Positions 31,825-42,500 of a stretch of 51,436 nt of DNA are shown here, piece by piece (the first letter of the stretch is position 1; each line of letters starts with the position of its first letter). The DNA lies in IMG/VR virus record IMGVR_UViG_3300047189_000007, positions 1 through 51,436 of that record. One strand, written 5' to 3'. The notes beneath the pieces were generated by a model. It was not told where the DNA came from, searched no databases, and worked only from the letters and a program-made list of their open reading frames with translations. The stretch is from a virus. Position numbers and translations under genes: made by a program.

Positions 31825-32424
31825 ATGTTTAAGAAATTTGGAGTTAAGCTGGACGTGTTTCGAGATTCACCGCTTATCAGATATGCGGTGAAGCATATTC
31901 ACGAATCACAGTTCCGGTTCCACGGTCTGGTGTGTTGTGAGCACTTCCGGAATGGAATCCTTCTGTCTGGTGGATGGGAGCCCAAAGTAAACACCTTTAC
32001 CACAGAAGGCATGGCAAGACTGCTGAACATCGTGTTCAGGGCTCAGGCAACTGAGGCTGCTATATACGTTGGTATCTTCAAGAACAACGTAACACCTGCT
32101 GTTGGTGACACTGCAGCAGTGAAGCTCGGTGCGGCAGGTACGTATGGAGAGTGTCAGGATGCTGACTATGACTCTCCCGCTACTGACAAGCCTGCATACA
32201 CAATGGCTTCAACGTCAACAGCAGTTGCAACAAATGCGGCATCCAAGGCAACGTTTGTGATGAATGCGTCGATTACTGTATACGGTGCATTCCTTTCAAC
32301 AGCGGCTGCAAAGACTGCTGTGTCAGGAACACTGTTCTGTGGTAAGAAGTTCACTGCATCTCGTTTAGTTATTGCTGATGATGAGTTAGCAATCACGTAT
32401 CAGATCATGTGTACAACTGCGTAG
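31825..32424 (+). CDS. Structural protein (199 aa)
   Basis: Not recognised. A helical start (MFKKFGVKLDVFRDSP) then an Ala/Thr-rich beta body. The ATG at 31825 is preferred over upstream ATGs because GGAGGACTTGAAG precedes it. Located among tail genes. Confidence 0.65.
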   Translation: MFKKFGVKLDVFRDSPLIRYAVKHIHESQFRFHGLVCCEHFRNGILLSGGWEPKVNTFTTEGMARLLNIVFRAQATEAAIYVGIFKNNVTPAVGDTAAVKLGAAGTYGECQDADYDSPATDKPAYTMASTSTAVATNAASKATFVMNASITVYGAFLSTAAAKTAVSGTLFCGKKFTASRLVIADDELAITYQIMCTTA

Positions 32425-32433
32425 GAGTTTACA

Positions 32434-33300
32434 GTGCCGAAGTTAAACTTCACTAACATAGGTGATCTTCAAGATTACAGGTACTCAGTGGCAACTATCG
32501 CGTCAGTAGATACTGCCACTGATACCTGTATCTTAAGTAATGGAAAAACAGCATTATTATTTTATCACTGACTTGCTGACGCTCCATTGCGTGACAATGG
32601 TGCAGTGTTAGGCGCAGCCTTAGGATTTACAGATAATGATCAGGTTGTTGTTTTAACAAAGTATGACAACTCTAAGTGTTATGTTGTCGCGCATGTTGAT
32701 GGGATTAGAAGTTGTGGAGAGGATCTTATACTTTGTTCAAATGCTCCGTCAATTGGCGGAGTAACATTGGTATATAGCGGCGGTCTTGACTTATTGTCGA
32801 ACCAGACCTCAGTTGCTCATATTGATGGAGAAGTCGTCACTGGACTTATTACTCCCGCAACTCATGTATATGCTGGACCAGATTGCATACCTGGATGGCA
32901 TAAGCTAATTGGTACTTGGAGTGGTCATGTTAGTGTAAGTTATTCCGGGAACTCAGGGAGTCCACTACCTAATTACCATGCTGGCGGAGGTGCCTCTATT
33001 ACAGTATTTGGTGGACAGATGTACGCAAAATCTGCTAGTATAGATGTTGGATTTGACGGAGTACCACGTGAAACAGATGTGATAACTGGATTCCACTTAT
33101 CTGGTACGTATACTGCTTGTATACAGATTGGTCCTGGAGATGAGGTATTCTCGTGTGGTGCTCATGGCGGTGCTAGTTCCTCCTTTTCAAGTCCTGGTGG
33201 TGCAGCAAGTGCATCTGCTAGTGCTCATGTAGCATTCAGTGTTTCGTTGTTTAGAGTTCCACAAACCTTAGTTAATGATGGACCTTGGTATTCTTTCTAA
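32434..33300 (+). pseudogene. Tail protein gene with in-frame TGA at codon 46
   Basis: GTG at 32434 behind TAGGAGTTTACA opens 45 codons ending LLFYH, then TGA (32569-32571), and the frame continues without break to 33300 (288 aa in total). The text around the stop, FYH-*-LADAPLRDNGAV, resembles a phage tail protein motif in which Cys follows FYH (from memory, not searched). The downstream frame has only a poor TTG start at 32587. It is a nonsense mutation, read-through or sequence error. The body is Gly/Ser-rich beta. Confidence 0.6.
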
Positions 33301-33312
33301 GAAGGTGTTAAT

Positions 33313-35340
33313 ATGCCAGTCGATGATGTAAACAGTATTGTGCTTTTACACTTTAATGGAAGTGATACGTCCACTTCGTTTATAGATGAGAGTGGAAAAG
33401 TATGGACAGCTTACGTTAATGCCCAGTTAGATACTGCTAAGAAGAAATGGGGAACTGCTGCCGGGTTGTTCGATTGGGGCGGACCGGACTATATAGATAC
33501 TCCATATCACGCAGATTTTAATATTGGCAGTATGGACTGGACGATTGACTTACAAGTACGCTCCGGAGTTAATCTTGGTTATGCTTATCCAGTATTTGTT
33601 AAAATTGGAGATGGCTTTGCTGGTGGAGAAGATGTAATTTCTGTTGAGTATTTCTTTGGTGATGGTGGAGATAATAGAATAGTTGTTTCGATTGATGCAG
33701 TTTATTATTACTTTGTTGTTGATCAACTTTTTATGACAGAGGATGCATGGCATCATGTTGAAGTAGTAAAAGTTAATAGTACTAACTCTTTGTATCTTTT
33801 TATAGATGGTACACAGATTGGTGCTGCACAAACATCAGTTGAGCATCCAACAATATCTGGTGGAGTACAAGTTGGAAGTGGTGTTGATGGTTCACTTGAC
33901 GAACTTCGTATCTCCAACATTGCAAGGCATACATCAAATTTTACTGCTCCAATAGCCGAGTACCCTGCTGGTGCATTACCAGATCCTGAGTTTTATGAAG
34001 AAACTATTGAAGATACTATTGATATTGCTGACTATCCTACATTCTACATGGAAGAAAGTATAGATGATAGTGTAGAATTTGGAGAGATTATATCTGAGTA
34101 TTATCCAGAGAGTATTGATGATCCGCTTACCACAATGGATCGTGTACTTGGGCAACCTGCTGCACCTGGAACTGCGAGTCTCGTTGATGGAGAGAATGAA
34201 GATACCATCGATTTTGCAAGTGCATATAGCTTAAGGTTATCATTAACAGAGAATGAGATACTCAATATTATAGATACAATGCATGCAGTATGGGACAGAA
34301 TATTACTTGACTCATTCTTTATGTACGATACCATTCTGCAAGGATGGCATTTTACTATTACAGACTCTCTTATTGCTACTGATGCAGCGGCAAAGAGTCT
34401 TGGTATAGCAGTTAGTGATATTCTGCGATCTATTGATACTGCTGATAATAAATGGGATGGTACCGAAAGTGTTATTGATATACTGATAACAATCGATGAG
34501 TCTGATGGAGTTAAGTTTATCCTAAGAGCCATTGACGAAAGTCTGGTGTTAACAGATGTAGTTAGAGTAAGTCTTGTTATGTTAATGCTTGATATACTAG
34601 ACTTCACTGATGTTTTAGTATCGAAGGATACAGTGAATCTAGTAGACACACTTACTTTTACATCTGATGCATATGCAGTATTGCACTTTCTGCTAAACAG
34701 TCTACTTGATCTTGATGACGGAGTTACTGAGACTCCACTGTTTAATGATCTCATTGCTGATAGTTTAACAGTGACTCCAGTGGTGCTTAGTACGCCAACA
34801 CTAAATCAGGTAGTGATAGAGATCGCATCATTTGAGGATGTATCTGCAGCAAGCGGCCATCTGTTTTCTTCAGTTGCAGATGGAATTAAGTTATCTGTTC
34901 TGGTAGATCTTGATGATGAAGTGTACGAGTGTTGGGTACTTAATACACCAAGGTTTCATTCATCCATCTACTCAGGATTTGACTTTAACTCATACTGTGT
35001 TTTTGAAGGTCGCGCGTATGGTGCTAACAAGGATGGCATCTATGAGTTATCAGGTGACACTGATGATGGTGCCTCGATTCATGATGGGGTGATCCTAAGC
35101 AAAACTACATTCGGGCTTGCTCAGTCGAAGCGACTGCGTAAAGCATACCTTGGTGTTACTGGCGGAACGCCAATAATGGTACTTGAAGTAGAGGATGGAA
35201 CACGGAAGGTATTTACCATTACTGACTCTGATACCATCCAAGGTGACAGGGATGTTAAAGGTAGACACTGGAAACTATCCTTAGCAGAATTTGATTCACT
35301 TGATTCAATTAAACTTATTCCTATGGTGCTTGCGAGATGA
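33313..35340 (+). CDS. LamG-like tail adhesin/tailspike (675 aa)
   Basis: Residues about 5-215 form a concanavalin/LamG-type domain (VLLHFNGSDTSTSFIDESGK … WTIDLQVR … GSLDELRISNIARHT). The long middle (about 230-520) is acidic, full of IxD and SID/TID short repeats. The C-terminus (YSGFDFNSYCVFEGRAYGAN) is compact. It probably binds host glycans. The start follows GAAGGTGTTAAT. Its stop overlaps the next ATG. Confidence 0.75.
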   Translation: MPVDDVNSIVLLHFNGSDTSTSFIDESGKVWTAYVNAQLDTAKKKWGTAAGLFDWGGPDYIDTPYHADFNIGSMDWTIDLQVRSGVNLGYAYPVFVKIGDGFAGGEDVISVEYFFGDGGDNRIVVSIDAVYYYFVVDQLFMTEDAWHHVEVVKVNSTNSLYLFIDGTQIGAAQTSVEHPTISGGVQVGSGVDGSLDELRISNIARHTSNFTAPIAEYPAGALPDPEFYEETIEDTIDIADYPTFYMEESIDDSVEFGEIISEYYPESIDDPLTTMDRVLGQPAAPGTASLVDGENEDTIDFASAYSLRLSLTENEILNIIDTMHAVWDRILLDSFFMYDTILQGWHFTITDSLIATDAAAKSLGIAVSDILRSIDTADNKWDGTESVIDILITIDESDGVKFILRAIDESLVLTDVVRVSLVMLMLDILDFTDVLVSKDTVNLVDTLTFTSDAYAVLHFLLNSLLDLDDGVTETPLFNDLIADSLTVTPVVLSTPTLNQVVIEIASFEDVSAASGHLFSSVADGIKLSVLVDLDDEVYECWVLNTPRFHSSIYSGFDFNSYCVFEGRAYGANKDGIYELSGDTDDGASIHDGVILSKTTFGLAQSKRLRKAYLGVTGGTPIMVLEVEDGTRKVFTITDSDTIQGDRDVKGRHWKLSLAEFDSLDSIKLIPMVLAR

Positions 35341-36545
35341 CTGATATAATAAGAGAACAAAGTAAGTGGGCAAAGGAACGCACCAAGGTAATCACTGAAT
35401 ACATGGTGCAGAATAGAACTTTGTTCAATACAGTAGCTGGCAGAGGATTTACTGGAATCCCTGGCTTCTTGTATGATATGCAGAATGAGATAGAACTTGG
35501 AATCAAGTTCAAACTGTCTGATGCAAACACTGCAATTCTCACAGAAACGATTGAGAGAGAGTTAAAGGCCGCAGGTATCTTCTATGACCTTGCATTTAAG
35601 GCTGCTCAATTGGAGTGGGAACTTTCTAAGCAGGATCTTCTTGGAGATTGGGAGTTAGAATACTCTGGTATAAAACAGGGCCTGTCAAATACAGAGGAGT
35701 CTCTTATCAGAGCAGAGATTGCTGTGCAAGCAAGACAGGCTATCCTTATTACCATGAAGACAGCTATTGAGGTAGAGGCTGAAGGATATCGTAAGCAAAT
35801 AGCTGATCTCGCTGATGACTCTGCTGATTATGAAGTAACTCTTGCACAAAAGAAGATGCTTACTGCGAATAAGAAGTTAGAGATGCTTCCTGTTCTCAAT
35901 CAGATTATCTCAGCAGAGACTTCTCTTATAGCAGCAGAGCAAGGAAAGATTGCAAAGGAGACTGCTCTTGTTGCGAAGTTACAAGAAGTTGCAGCAAAGA
36001 AACAGGAACTAATTCCTTTGTTTGCTGCCCTTGTAGCACAAATGACTTTACTGGCAACTGCCCTTACTGCGCAGACAGGATTCTTGATTCAAGTAATGGG
36101 GCAAAAACTTTTGATTGCTGAAGCAGATTATAATAAGGCTGTTGAAGCATTGACTCGTGCAGCTACACTGCTTGAAATAGAAGATGTAAAGACAACGATT
36201 GAAGGACTTAAGATTAACATCGATAGGATCAAACAGGAGGCAGAAAATGAACTCCTTGTAAAGGAAGCGCAATCTGTTAGATCCGTATCTAGTTCTGAAG
36301 AAAGTAATGCTTACCAAACAAATCAGGATAATAGAGCAACTGGACAGGCAGTTGTGGCTACTAAGCTTGATAGTATTAGCGCTGATAGGTCTAGCAGAGT
36401 AGCTAAAATTAATCACGTTGGTGATTCAGATGTGGCGCGTATTACGCTGGAGTCTGCAAATAGAGATGCTACTGTACGCGAAACTGCTGACATATCTGCG
36501 ATTACTAATGTGACAGCGCAACTAGCACACTTACTATCTATGTAA
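35337..36545 (+). CDS. Long coiled-coil virion protein A (402 aa)
   Basis: Ala/Glu/Lys-rich heptad-like helices span most of the protein (TSLIAAEQGKIAKETALVAK; RAATLLEIEDVKTTIEGL). The C-terminal 90 residues look homologous to those of the next gene. Probably a tail fibre shaft, needle or ejected protein. Family not recognised. Confidence 0.68.
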   Translation: MTDIIREQSKWAKERTKVITEYMVQNRTLFNTVAGRGFTGIPGFLYDMQNEIELGIKFKLSDANTAILTETIERELKAAGIFYDLAFKAAQLEWELSKQDLLGDWELEYSGIKQGLSNTEESLIRAEIAVQARQAILITMKTAIEVEAEGYRKQIADLADDSADYEVTLAQKKMLTANKKLEMLPVLNQIISAETSLIAAEQGKIAKETALVAKLQEVAAKKQELIPLFAALVAQMTLLATALTAQTGFLIQVMGQKLLIAEADYNKAVEALTRAATLLEIEDVKTTIEGLKINIDRIKQEAENELLVKEAQSVRSVSSSEESNAYQTNQDNRATGQAVVATKLDSISADRSSRVAKINHVGDSDVARITLESANRDATVRETADISAITNVTAQLAHLLSM

Positions 36546-36546
36546 T

Positions 36547-36567
36547 CAATGTCAATTTTTGACATCG
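36547..36567. repeat. Dispersed 21-bp palindrome, copy 8
   Basis: Half-sites CAATGTCAA and TTGACATCG; between the two coiled-coil genes. Confidence 0.85.
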
Positions 36568-36583
36568 ATGAGAGGATACGAGA

Positions 36584-37741
36584 ATGTCAATTGAAGCAAT
36601 TAATAGAAGTCAAATAAGAGAGGCCAGAATATGGAGTCAGTTCTACGAGGCTGCGTTTGTACAAGCTCAGGTAGATGAGAGAACTATAATATTCGGGCTG
36701 TATGCATCCTCGTATAAGAATACTGCCAACTATCTCAGTGATATTGAAGCCTTTGAGTTAGACAATCTTCTTAATGACTATAATATAAAGATTGATGGTC
36801 TAACTACTGATGAGCAAGTTCTTATTAATCAGATTGTTGTAAAGAGATATCTTGCAGATGTAGAAGCAGCTATTCATGCAGATAAGATGATCTCTTTCCA
36901 GAATAAGATTGATAGCGAATCAGCAGAGATGGACGCAAAGATTGCTGCTCTTGCTGCAGACAGAGCCGCATTACTGACACTACAGTCTCGACTTGCAGCA
37001 GAAATAAAAACAATAGCTGCGCGTATACAAGTACTACAGGCAGAGATTGCACTTGAGGCAGTTAATCTAGCTCTTGCTGATATGGCCGTACACGAGAAGG
37101 AGATTCAGCTTGCTGAGACGAATCTTAGAATCCTTCGTGTAGCGAATGAAGTTCTTCGTATTCAGTTACAGATTGTTGAGGCTGGTATTGATCTACTTGA
37201 AGTGGATATGCGGAAAGAGGAGACAAAGATTCGTACTGAGCAGACGAAGATAGATACTATCCGTGCTGGCTTTACAGAGAAGGAACTTGAGATTGCACAG
37301 AAGCATGTGTTAATTGCTGGGCAAGAAGTTATCTTAGCAACGAAAGAGACTGAGATAACTGGTAAGAAGTTAGTTCAAGCGAATGCAGAATCATCTTATC
37401 TGATGGGCAAGCAGACTGCTGAAGCAATTAACAAAGCAAATAAGCTTGACCTACTTGCTGCTCGTCGTGATGCGTCTATTGATGCGGCTGATAATCACCT
37501 TGAGGCAACAAAGGTTAGTAATGAGAACAGGATAAGTATGGCAGATGCGGAAAGAACTGGTGTTGATGCTGACATTGAAGTTCGTGATATAACAGCAGTA
37601 ACACAAGAACTTGTAAATGATACTCATGGAGAAGCATCTACACTGGCATACCAAGCTGCTATATACTCAGCTACTAAGTTAGCAAAGGTGAATGTCATCT
37701 CTACACTAACGCATACTGTTGGAGCAGTTTCAAGTCCATAA
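36584..37741 (+). CDS. Long coiled-coil virion protein B (385 aa)
   Basis: Same architecture as the preceding gene: a folded N-terminus, a coiled coil of about 200 residues (AALAADRAALLTLQSRLAAE; LEIAQKHVLIAGQEVILATK) and a C-terminal region with VRDITAVTQELV, matching DISAITNVTAQLA in its neighbour. Probably a duplicated pair forming a hetero-oligomer. ATG behind GAGAGGATACGAG. Confidence 0.68.
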   Translation: MSIEAINRSQIREARIWSQFYEAAFVQAQVDERTIIFGLYASSYKNTANYLSDIEAFELDNLLNDYNIKIDGLTTDEQVLINQIVVKRYLADVEAAIHADKMISFQNKIDSESAEMDAKIAALAADRAALLTLQSRLAAEIKTIAARIQVLQAEIALEAVNLALADMAVHEKEIQLAETNLRILRVANEVLRIQLQIVEAGIDLLEVDMRKEETKIRTEQTKIDTIRAGFTEKELEIAQKHVLIAGQEVILATKETEITGKKLVQANAESSYLMGKQTAEAINKANKLDLLAARRDASIDAADNHLEATKVSNENRISMADAERTGVDADIEVRDITAVTQELVNDTHGEASTLAYQAAIYSATKLAKVNVISTLTHTVGAVSSP

Positions 37742-37742
37742 G

Positions 37743-39050
37743 ATGAAAGTCGAAGACTTACTAGCTTCGCTGAAGGGTATAACAGGTAGTGGCCTTGCAC
37801 TCGAACAGTATGTTGCAAGGTTAAAGACAAAGCTTAATCTTACAATGGATCCAGGAGATTTTATATCTCCTCGTATTTCAATGGCTGCTCCAATAGCAGT
37901 TGATTTATGGTATCTCTTTAACCATGTTAATATGCTGACATATGTGGAAGCAATAGATCCTGATGCAGCATTTGAAGATAGACTCTCGTTCTTTGCAAGT
38001 AAACTTGGTGGGATGAGAGCAATGAAAGGAATTCAATCTCCTGGTGAAGTGACACAGGAGTGGATTGAAAACGAAGTAGGATCATTTCCTGTATGGATAA
38101 ACGCTGCAAGATCATGGATTCAATTGATGGCGTTTGAGATACTGTTTCATGGTCAGGTGTTTCAGTATGATGCTGTTGGAGCAGTTCCTGAAAATACAGT
38201 AGGCTATGTTATGATTCCAATAGGGCAGGTTGGAGTCATGGAAGTCATGACATTAGTACAGGAGACATTAACTGAGGTTGATGAATTTGCGTTAGCAGAT
38301 GACGAACAGCCTAACATAGATATACCAGATCTGTTTCCTCCGAGGGAAGGATGGCAGAAAGGTAAATGCTATGGTAGGCATCTGCTAGAAGATCTTGGGT
38401 ATGTGATACCTGACATAGAAAAGGTTAAAGTTGTAAGAGAAGAAAGAAACGCTATTACCTTTACAATGGATGGGGATCTTAAAGTAGCTAGAACAACAAC
38501 TGCAGTAATTCCAATAGAGACTGCATACGGGAGAGGAAAGAACTCAGATGGATCAGATAACCCAGCACAACCTGGAAAATATGTACGGCCAAAGGGATGG
38601 CTTCGTATCTGGATTACAAGAGACGAGAAGTGGCCTGTTCCTGGAGAGTTTATTGGAATACTGTGCAAGCCAAGTCCTGTCCCACCGCATTGCTGGTGGT
38701 TTCAAGATAGTAGTCCATTCGTGTACGCAGGAAATTGGATGGATACTTTTGACTTAACATCTGGAGTTATTGTACAAAAGACAGCAGATGTTGGGCATCC
38801 TCAGAGTGGTGCGATCTGTACAATGTATAGAGTATTAGTTCACGGAGTCAGAGTTGATATCTATAGTTCTGACTACTGTGATTACACAGTTGGACAGAGG
38901 GTTGGAATATATAAGATGGGATCAAGATCAAGTGATCCATTACTGGTCTTTGATTTTACTGAACAACAAATGCAGGGTGATCCTACAGTAGGACCGATAG
39001 TCTCTACTGACTACATCATTATACCAATAGAGTTCTATAAGGAGGCTTAA
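37743..39050 (+). CDS. Hypothetical virion/tail protein (435 aa)
   Basis: No family recognised. Helical first 130 residues, then a beta-rich C-terminus (GKYVRPKGWLRIWITRDEKW). The ATG at 37743 lies one base after the previous stop; the ribosome site is weak. Place suggests a tail or ejection component. Confidence 0.62.
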   Translation: MKVEDLLASLKGITGSGLALEQYVARLKTKLNLTMDPGDFISPRISMAAPIAVDLWYLFNHVNMLTYVEAIDPDAAFEDRLSFFASKLGGMRAMKGIQSPGEVTQEWIENEVGSFPVWINAARSWIQLMAFEILFHGQVFQYDAVGAVPENTVGYVMIPIGQVGVMEVMTLVQETLTEVDEFALADDEQPNIDIPDLFPPREGWQKGKCYGRHLLEDLGYVIPDIEKVKVVREERNAITFTMDGDLKVARTTTAVIPIETAYGRGKNSDGSDNPAQPGKYVRPKGWLRIWITRDEKWPVPGEFIGILCKPSPVPPHCWWFQDSSPFVYAGNWMDTFDLTSGVIVQKTADVGHPQSGAICTMYRVLVHGVRVDIYSSDYCDYTVGQRVGIYKMGSRSSDPLLVFDFTEQQMQGDPTVGPIVSTDYIIIPIEFYKEA

Positions 39051-39051
39051 C

Positions 39052-39573
39052 ATGGCAGCATCACAGTATTCTCTAGATGACCTTATCGGTAGGGTATTAT
39101 CGGCAGCATCATCTGCCGGTGAGTTCAATCGGAGTTTTAAACTTGCCGATCTTGAACACAGAAAGAAGCTTGCAGAAATGCAGTATGGTTCTGGTAACTA
39201 TACTGATCGTGCTGCTGCAATGGAGCATGGTCCTCAAGGTTCATGGGACAGGAGGATCTCTGCTGATGCCCCAGGAAAGGCTTCAGTTGCAGCGCATTAT
39301 AATGCGTTGACCACAGGGGCTACTCAGTTGAACGAGTATGATAAGGGAATGATCCCTGATCGTAGGAGAGGTGAGATTGCAGCTCTCAATACTGGCATCC
39401 AGAAGGGAATAGACAGCTCAAGGATTGCCGGGCTTGCTCTTCCTAAGCCTGCGGAAGCTCCGTTTGATCCTTACTACCAACCATCATCTCCGGGATACAA
39501 CAGAGTTGAATTTCCGAAGCGTAAACCTAGTTTCTTGTTCAGTCCACTAGCTGAGTATCTTGGCGGTAGGTAA
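39052..39573 (+). CDS. Putative internal virion/ejection protein (173 aa)
   Basis: Ala/Gly-rich helical protein, begins MAASQYSLDDLIGRVLSAAS, with a Pro-rich tail. The start follows AAGGAGGCTTAAC. It lies immediately before the giant virion protein, as small ejection proteins do in podoviruses. Confidence 0.6.
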   Translation: MAASQYSLDDLIGRVLSAASSAGEFNRSFKLADLEHRKKLAEMQYGSGNYTDRAAAMEHGPQGSWDRRISADAPGKASVAAHYNALTTGATQLNEYDKGMIPDRRRGEIAALNTGIQKGIDSSRIAGLALPKPAEAPFDPYYQPSSPGYNRVEFPKRKPSFLFSPLAEYLGGR

Positions 39574-39587
39574 TAGGGAGGAATCAA

Positions 39588-42500
39588 ATGCCGTACTTCA
39601 GACCTAAAGACACTGGTCCTGACTTTGTAGATATGTTGCTGCAGAAGAAATACTCTTCAATGATGCAGCATGAAGATCTTAAGGATAAACTTCTTAATGA
39701 TCCCACCTATAGCGATCATGTACTTGCACGACTAAGTCGTTCGGCAATGACTGATAAAGCTGCGGCTAAAATGCCAGAGGGTGCGAGCTTTGAAAAGGCT
39801 ATGTCTGCTATTGATCAAGGTGATCCTCGTAAGTCAATGCTTATGCAACTACAGGCTGATATGCCTTCAATTATTAAGTCCAGTCCATACGGAGTCAATC
39901 CTTCTGAGACAATCATGAAGAGTGTCCAAGAGCGTTCTGGTGCATCAAAGGAAGAGATATACAAGTACATCCAGAAAAACTCTGGAATGTTTGGCAAGGA
40001 TGTTGCACCTGAAGCTGGGTATGAAGAGTGGGCAGGAAAGAATCCTGGCATGACAGGACCTGGAACAGCCTTTGCTATGGGCGCAGGTGGTCAGCTTGCA
40101 TCTGAAGGCATACAGAAATTTGCTGGATCTCGTATGATGACTGCACTACCCGCAGCAGCCAGAGTACTTGGAATGGTTGGAAGAGGTCTATCATTTGCTC
40201 CTCCTATTCCAGGAATTGGTATGGCAGCTAAACTTGTAGGTGCTGGCCTTATGACTATACCTGCAATGCTTGCAACTGATGTGGTGAAGAAAGCTGCTGC
40301 TGGTGCAGGTTATGAGTTTGGAGGTAGTGCTCCTAAGCAGCTACTTGAAGAGCTTATAACTGGTGCTCCTGGTTTTATCGGAGTCAACAAGCTTGCTGGA
40401 ATGGGAGTTGCCAAAGGTGCTGCGAAGCTTGCTTCATTGAAAGAGGGACTTAATATCTTTGGTGATAAGGCTGTGTCATCTGCTGCAACTAAGGGAGTGA
40501 GTCGGGAAGATATCACTGCTTTGAGTACAGCTATGCGAACAAAGGCAGAAGCAGAGGCCTTTAGTGTTGCTGAGCATGCAGCTAAGATAGAGAAGTTCAG
40601 TCAACCTACAATGGAAGATATGATTGCAATACAGGCGAATCCTGAGAAGCGAGTTGAGATTATCAAGGCTCGATTGCAAGCAAATCTTACTGAAGAGGTT
40701 GCTACTACGCAAGCAAATAAGGAGATGCTTGATAAGAGAATCATTGAGAGGGCTGACCAGCTCAGAGCAAATGATTCTACTGTATCTCCTGAAGATGCTG
40801 TGATCAGATCAAAGCGTTTGCTTTCTCCGTCTCAGATAGAGACCAATGCAGACACTGCTGTTATGCGTCAGCATGGAATGTCAGATGAGAGGATTGCTCA
40901 GTTTATGCCGGCAGAGCGCGCACAGTGGGCAGATGAGCTTAACAGGACAAGGGGTGGACAACTTGTTGCCAGAGAGAATCTGGATCATATGCTGCCTAAG
41001 CCTGTCCCTCCTGAGTCTATGCCTATCAGGAATACTCTTAAGCTACAGAGGGAAGCATCTGTCATTCGTGCTGAAGCACCTGAGCGACTTGGGTTACCTG
41101 CAACAGGTGAAGCTCCTCTTACAAGGACTATCGAGCAGAAACTTGGAGAAGCCTCCGGCAGGCTTCAGACAGCAGCAGAAGGTACTGGTGTAGTGGGGAA
41201 GATGACCACAAGCGGATCTGCAAATGAGAGTGTACTTGCAAGACTACAAGCACGAGCTCGCGGAGAAAAGGTTCCTACAACTGAGGCTCCTAAGACTTTT
41301 GCACAGCAAGCTAAGGAGCTCAATATTATATACAATGGCCCCCAGGAATGGCCACATAAACCTGGTACACCAAAGCGTCCTCCGATACAGTACTTTACTG
41401 ATAAGATTACAGGATCTACTTTTGGTGTAGAAGAGGGTGATGATATAGTTGCGAACTTAACAGACATGCGTAAGAAGTTTGGTGTTGTTGCAGATGTAAT
41501 CAAGACCAGCTCAGTAGCTCCGGCAGCAAAGGTTGAGCCAGTAGTAGCAAGCTTTGCTGATAGAGCTGCTCGCATTGTGCAAACTGTTGATGAAGAGCTT
41601 AAAGCAAGTGTAGCATCTATCAGCAAGCCAAGAGCACACATCGACAAGATTAATCTTGTTGTTGTTAAGGCTAAAGATGAGCTTACAATGCTTGCCAACA
41701 GGATGGATATTACTAAGAGCAAGCGAGAGTTCTATGACAAAGCAATAACGGAGCTTGATCGGAAGTTTAAAGATCCTACGGCTGGCTTGGAAGATGCAGC
41801 AAAGGTAATGCGAGATGAGGAGACTGGTGTTCTTGCTTCTACTAATACTCCTAAAGGTAGAGATGTTGCTAGAGATATGGCTGCCAACATGGACATGCTT
41901 GATGATGAAGCAAGAGCTACATTAGCTGCTGGAAAGAAAGCAGAATGGCAACAAATCTTTGGAAAGAAAGGTAAGGTAACAGCAGAGGATGTTAATGCTA
42001 ACAAAGAGAAGCTTCAGAAGTGGTATGATAAGTGGCAACCAATGAAGCAATTTGGTATTCCTGCCATAGCAGGTGCTGCTCTCATTCCAGTTGCCTCAAT
42101 GCTATCACCTGAGCAAGCAGAAGCTGCTCCGTTCAAAGGTACGTTTGTTACCTCTGGTGTGAAGAGTCTTATCGAAAGCTCTGGCAAAGCAGTTGAGGAA
42201 ATGACGCAGAAGTTTATTGATGCTGGTTTTGGTTCGATGAAGTTATCTGAGAACGGCCATACCATCGAGAGACTTATGGTTGGGAAGTCTTTTGCTCCTG
42301 CATCACCAGATGTGTTCGAGAAGACAAGACCCATGCGCTTCATTGATACACTGGCATCATATCACACTCGACAAGAACTGCATATGCGAGCACAATATGC
42401 AGATGGAACGAAGGCTCCTTATGGTATAGGCACTGAGCTTGGTGATAGGAGTCAGGTTATCCAGAACAATATCAGTGGTACATTGAAGGCTGTTACAAGT

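Noticed and set aside
31323-31832. 169-codon plus-strand frame inside the tail hub gene
   Set aside because: Overlaps a longer, clearly protein-like frame and lacks a ribosome site.
12017-33300. TGA reassigned to an amino acid throughout the genome
   Set aside because: Many genes, including terminase and the ParB-methyltransferase, end in TGA with tightly coupled next starts, and the large genes have no internal TGA. Only two genes carry one, so the standard code holds.
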